From contig WBVU01000011.1 in NCBI GenBank assembly GCA_009192285.1, positions 558,001 to 622,000 on the forward strand: 64,000 nt of DNA, read 5' to 3'. Origin of the DNA: Morchella semilibera (lineage: Eukaryota; Ascomycota; Pezizomycetes; Pezizales; Morchellaceae). The notes under the pieces were generated by a model that made no database searches, was not told where the DNA came from, and saw only the letters and a program-made list of their open reading frames with translations. The position numbers were made by a program, and so were the translations under genes. Below, in pieces: positions 60,971 to 64,000 of this stretch (the first letter of the stretch is position 1; each line of letters starts with the position of its first letter).

Positions 60971-61463
60971 TTGACTAGAGATGCATTTCTTTTATATCTG
61001 TTGTAGTGATTCCGGTAGGGTGGATATTGTATAATAAAGTTCAGGTTTTTTCTTTCTCTCCCTTTCTTCCGCAGCCCCCATTTTATAGGTTTACATGTAT
61101 GATGGTGAGACATGTTTCTAAACTGTATGTTAAATTAAATTATAATGGAAGGTATAAGATAATTATGAGAATATTTCGCGCAAAAGGATCAAACCTGGCA
61201 CTTGCCATACCAGATAGGGCATTGAGCTGATACCCCAACAGGAAACAAACGTTAATAGAGATTTTAGGCTAAGCATCAATTTTGAGAGATGCTGTTTGCT
61301 AGCAAAAAGATCCCTGCAACTAGTAATTTTGACCAAAAGTAATGGTTTCTAATGCCAAGGTATGTAACAGGTCTGCACTGTAGTTACATACCAGATTCCA
61401 TAGGGCCACATTTCTGCCCCACGCCAACCCCGCGTACAAACAGAGAGCCTAATAAGACGTTAA
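60971..61463. other. Spacer between PCP1 and TMA17
   Basis: 490 bp between the PCP1 stop and the TMA17 start. TACATGTA at 61092 lies about 120 bp after the PCP1 stop, probably in its 3' UTR. No further gene is seen. Confidence 0.55.
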
Positions 61464-61994
61464 ATGAGTGCAACTTCCCAGCCGATAACTCCGGTAATTA
61501 TCATGCCATATAAACCAGCTACATTTCATCACATATATTGATGAGGTTTGTTCAAGCAGGAGTTCTTCCTCCAGGCGATTCGCGAGCTCGAGCTTGAGCA
61601 ACTACACACAGAAGCGGCACGCCTCGAGCTCTCACTATACCACCTCAGGCGCTCCCAAATACAACTGGAGGAGTTCAAGGATGACCCAGTATGTCAGGCC
61701 GCAATCGAGGATAATGAGGTCGTCATCAAGAACCAAACCGACAGGGTCGACATGATTAGGTTGGAGGTAGAGAGGAGAGGCTACTCGATGGAGCACGGAG
61801 CTAGAGCTAGGGGAACTCTTGTCAATGGTGGCGCTAATACTGAGCCGGAGGAAGACGAACACAGCCTGGGCCCAGAGGTTGAGATGGGCGGTACAGGCGA
61901 GCAGTTACCCAATCCCCGGGCTATCGGGGCGGCGGCAGCGGAAGCGAGCCCCTCTACTGCAGATACTGAAGAAGTAGAAGGGGTTTACCTGTAG
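61464..61994 (+). CDS. TMA17: Tma17-family proteasome assembly chaperone (predicted)
   Basis: Exons 61464-61493 (MSATSQPITP) and 61560-61994, joined across a 66-bp intron (154 aa). Residues 11-90 carry the family pattern: an N-terminal ITPEFFLQAIRELELEQLH, a helix LELSLYHLRRSQIQLEEF, then IEDNEVVIKNQTDRVDMI and RLEVERRG, which predict a long helical bundle. Tma17 (also Adc17) in yeast is a stress-induced chaperone that assists pairing of Rpt6 with Rpt3 in the proteasome base. The second half is acidic, Gly/Ala-rich and probably disordered. A single exon from 61548 would need a TTG start, so I prefer the spliced ATG form. RPT3 and PCP1 lie upstream on the same strand, each with its own promoter space. 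Family membership is by motif memory, not a search. Confidence 0.75.
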
Positions 61995-62345
61995 ATCTGC
62001 TGTGGCTCTAACTTTAAAGCCCGTTTCTATGCTCTACCTATTTCATTCTTGTTTCTTAGCTAGAATCGGGTCTGGGCGTTTAGGGTCTCTAGATACATTA
62101 AGATATAAATGATCATTGACTCTTGATGACTGAACGTTACTTTAAGCCGATCGGCCTCGTCATACATACATATGGATCACATGTGAAAGCCTACTGCATG
62201 TCTCAAACCCAGAGCAATTCTCCCGGACAACTTCATACGTCCATTTCACAAAGAAACAGAAATAATCCATTCATGAGATTAATGGGAATACCCTATTTCT
62301 CTCCACATATCAATGCATCACATAGCCAGGCGCCTATTTGATAGC
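61995..62345. other. Spacer between TMA17 and the patatin-domain gene
   Basis: 350 bp of non-coding DNA holding the TMA17 3' UTR and the promoter of the next gene. No repeat of note. Confidence 0.5.
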
Positions 62346-64000
62346 ATGCCTGTGAGTACTCCTACCAACGCGACCCCCCAAAAAGGATACTTATAGCTAA
62401 CAACATTGGAATAGTCGAGTCTGGCCCTCTTGTTGTCGCCGATTTATCATTTGTTTCTTGAGGTCTTTTTATTTTGGAGAAATGTTTACACTCCGGCCAC
62501 AGCTTCTGTGCTATTTGTCTGGCCGTAGTTCACAAGAGCTAACACGTGAGGTCTGCGAGGACACAGAAGCTATGGGCTTGGTACACAAAAAAGAAGCCAA
62601 AGGATCACCTACTAGAGCAACTTTCCAAGGCGAAAAACTACGAACAGTGGCAGAATACTGCAATTAAGCTCGATGAGGTTCTTGGGAATGATTTGTGGTA
62701 TGTGCTGTTATATGCGCTCATGGATACCCAATAACCAGCTCGTTGACAAGCTCTTTAGGCGACAGAACCCCACTAGTAAAGATTATGATTATAGACTCAT
62801 CTACGAATGCCTTCAATGCTTAATAGAAGCAAGGGAGGAAGGCGATATTGTAAGGCTGGTGAACCTTGTCCGCTCTGGTAAGCTATCTACTCGATGCAGT
62901 CCGTGAGATTTTAAGACAGTTTTGATAACTAGTATTACTGCAGGTCTTCTTCGCAATCTTGGAAACATATCTCATATAAACCTCTTCAACCGCTCATATG
63001 CCGGTAGCAAGCTCTTGATCGAGGATTATGTCTCCGAGGTTGTCACTTGTTTGAAGTACATCGCTAACCTCGAGTCAACTCCCCAACTCACGTCCCAGGC
63101 CAAGCTAGATCTTTTCCACGATACCAGACAATCGTTTGGGCGTTCGACGCTTGTTCTGCAGGGCGGTGCAATGTTTGGACTGTACCATCTCGGCATTGTC
63201 AAAGGCCTTCACCTCCGCGGCCTGCTACCCAGAATCATAACAGGAACTGGCGTTGGGGCATTGATAGCTGCGCTCGTTGGGATACACCCAGATGAGGAGC
63301 TGATAAAGTTCCTCGCCGTTGATGGGATAGACCTCAGTGCTTTTGACACAAAAAAGAAAGAGGGTAGTTTGAAGAGAAAGATCATGCGATTTTGGAAGCA
63401 CGGGTACTTTTTAGACGTAAAAGTACTTGAGGAGTGTGTGAGAGCCAATGTCGGTGACCTAACCTTCGATGAAGCCTACCAGAAAACTAAGCGAATTCTA
63501 AACATTACTGTTTCGACCGCCAAAAGGAACGAAGTCCCAAAGCTCCTTAACTATCTCACAGCGCCGAACGTGCTGATCTGGTCTGCTGCATGCGCTTCCA
63601 ATGCAACCTCAACGCTCTACGATAGCGTTGAGCTAATGTGCAAAGACGAGAACGGTGCCATCGTCCCTTGGGCCGCTCAAGAAATCATTTGGCAGCCCTG
63701 GACTCAAGCTTCCCACACCGACCGGGATTCCCCCCAAACACGCATCGCTGAGCTCTTTAACGTCAATCACTTCATTGTCTCCCAAGCCCGCCCGTACCTT
63801 GCACCCTTTCTAACGTCCGACCTCCACCGCCATGGGCGCCACGGCCTCACACTAAAGATCGCGCGCCTACTCGGGCTAGAAATCCGGCACAGACTCAGCC
63901 AACTCGATCTTCTCGGAGTGTTACCGCCCGGCCTGCGGACGTTCCTGGGGGACGAGACCATCCCGGGCGCTAGTGTCACGGTAGTCCCGCACCTCAGGTT
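62346..64000 (+). CDS. Patatin-domain (PNPLA) lipase-like protein, 3'-truncated
   Basis: Runs off the right edge. Proposed exons: 62346-62351, 62415-62507 (donor could be 62517), 62567-62697, 62759-62877, 62944 to beyond 64000; about 352 residues are visible. The last three exons are well supported. The first two are weaker: a six-base first exon (ATGCCT) before a GTGAGT donor, then a hydrophobic segment like a membrane anchor. Family features are the N-terminal region LSKAKNYEQWQNTAIKLDE and SKDYDYRLIYECL (DUF3336-like, as in yeast Tgl3/4/5 triacylglycerol lipases), and the patatin fold LVLQGGAMFGLYHLGIVKGL (oxyanion loop). The nucleophile elbow, however, reads GTGVG (about residues 217-221) instead of GxSxG. 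The catalytic Asp would lie beyond or near the window end. The activity is therefore uncertain. Confidence 0.75.

Noticed and set aside
1-64000. tRNA, rRNA, CRISPR or transposon genes
   Set aside because: I found no tRNA box pair, rRNA, spacer array, transposase or reverse transcriptase frame. A covariance-model tRNA search would be decisive.

Overview
The window is nuclear DNA of a filamentous ascomycete (Pezizomycotina). The genes are broken by short spliceosomal introns, mostly 49-112 bp, with GT...AG ends and CTAAC/CTGAC-like branch sites. They encode fungal-type proteins: three Zn2Cys6 regulators, Med19/Rox3, Dap1, Hsp78 and a mitochondrial rhomboid. Gene density is low (15 genes in 64 kb), with microsatellite-rich long UTR/intergenic tracts. 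The genus cannot be named from the sequence; Pezizomycetes is a guess. Open reading frames here are fragments of spliced genes, so I rebuilt exon chains by hand. Every complete gene closes in frame (summed exons divisible by three, ATG to stop). Coordinates are mine and could be off by a base at a few splice sites.

Layout. 1-7.8 kb: no gene seen; unique sequence, then a low-complexity stretch. 7.86-10.11 kb (-): MED19, a Mediator subunit with a long Gln/His/Ser/Thr-rich N-terminus. 10.1-14.2 kb: microsatellite-rich divergent spacer. 14.22-15.53 kb (+): RAD10/ERCC1, a DNA repair nuclease subunit. 15.5-20.8 kb: no gene seen. 20.82-22.47 kb (-): bHLH transcription factor. 25.47-26.55 kb (+): HAD-type phosphatase with an apparent signal peptide. 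28.24-29.13 kb (-): JmjC/cupin-like oxygenase. 29.70-31.81 kb (+): PhoD-like phosphatase with a 16-nt microexon. 34.04-36.82 kb (-) and 38.12-40.28 kb (+): two divergent Zn2Cys6 regulators. 44.47-45.18 kb (-): DAP1, five small exons. 48.15-50.77 kb (-): HSP78, mitochondrial ClpB-type disaggregase. 52.20-53.43 kb (+): a third, smaller Zn2Cys6 regulator.

54.48-64.0 kb is compact and housekeeping: VPH1 (V-ATPase subunit a, -), then divergently RPT3 (19S proteasome ATPase, +), PCP1 (mitochondrial rhomboid, +), TMA17 (a predicted Rpt-ring assembly chaperone, +) and a patatin-domain protein running off the right edge (+). RPT3 and TMA17 lie about 2.2 kb apart and act on the same complex. The patatin-domain protein lacks the expected nucleophile serine in its GxSxG elbow.

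The most striking non-genic signal is the palindromic octamer TACATGTA. I counted at least 53 copies by eye, all outside the exons I assigned, often clustered and sometimes nested in longer perfect palindromes up to 20 bp. About one copy is expected by chance in 64 kb at even base composition. Its role is unknown.
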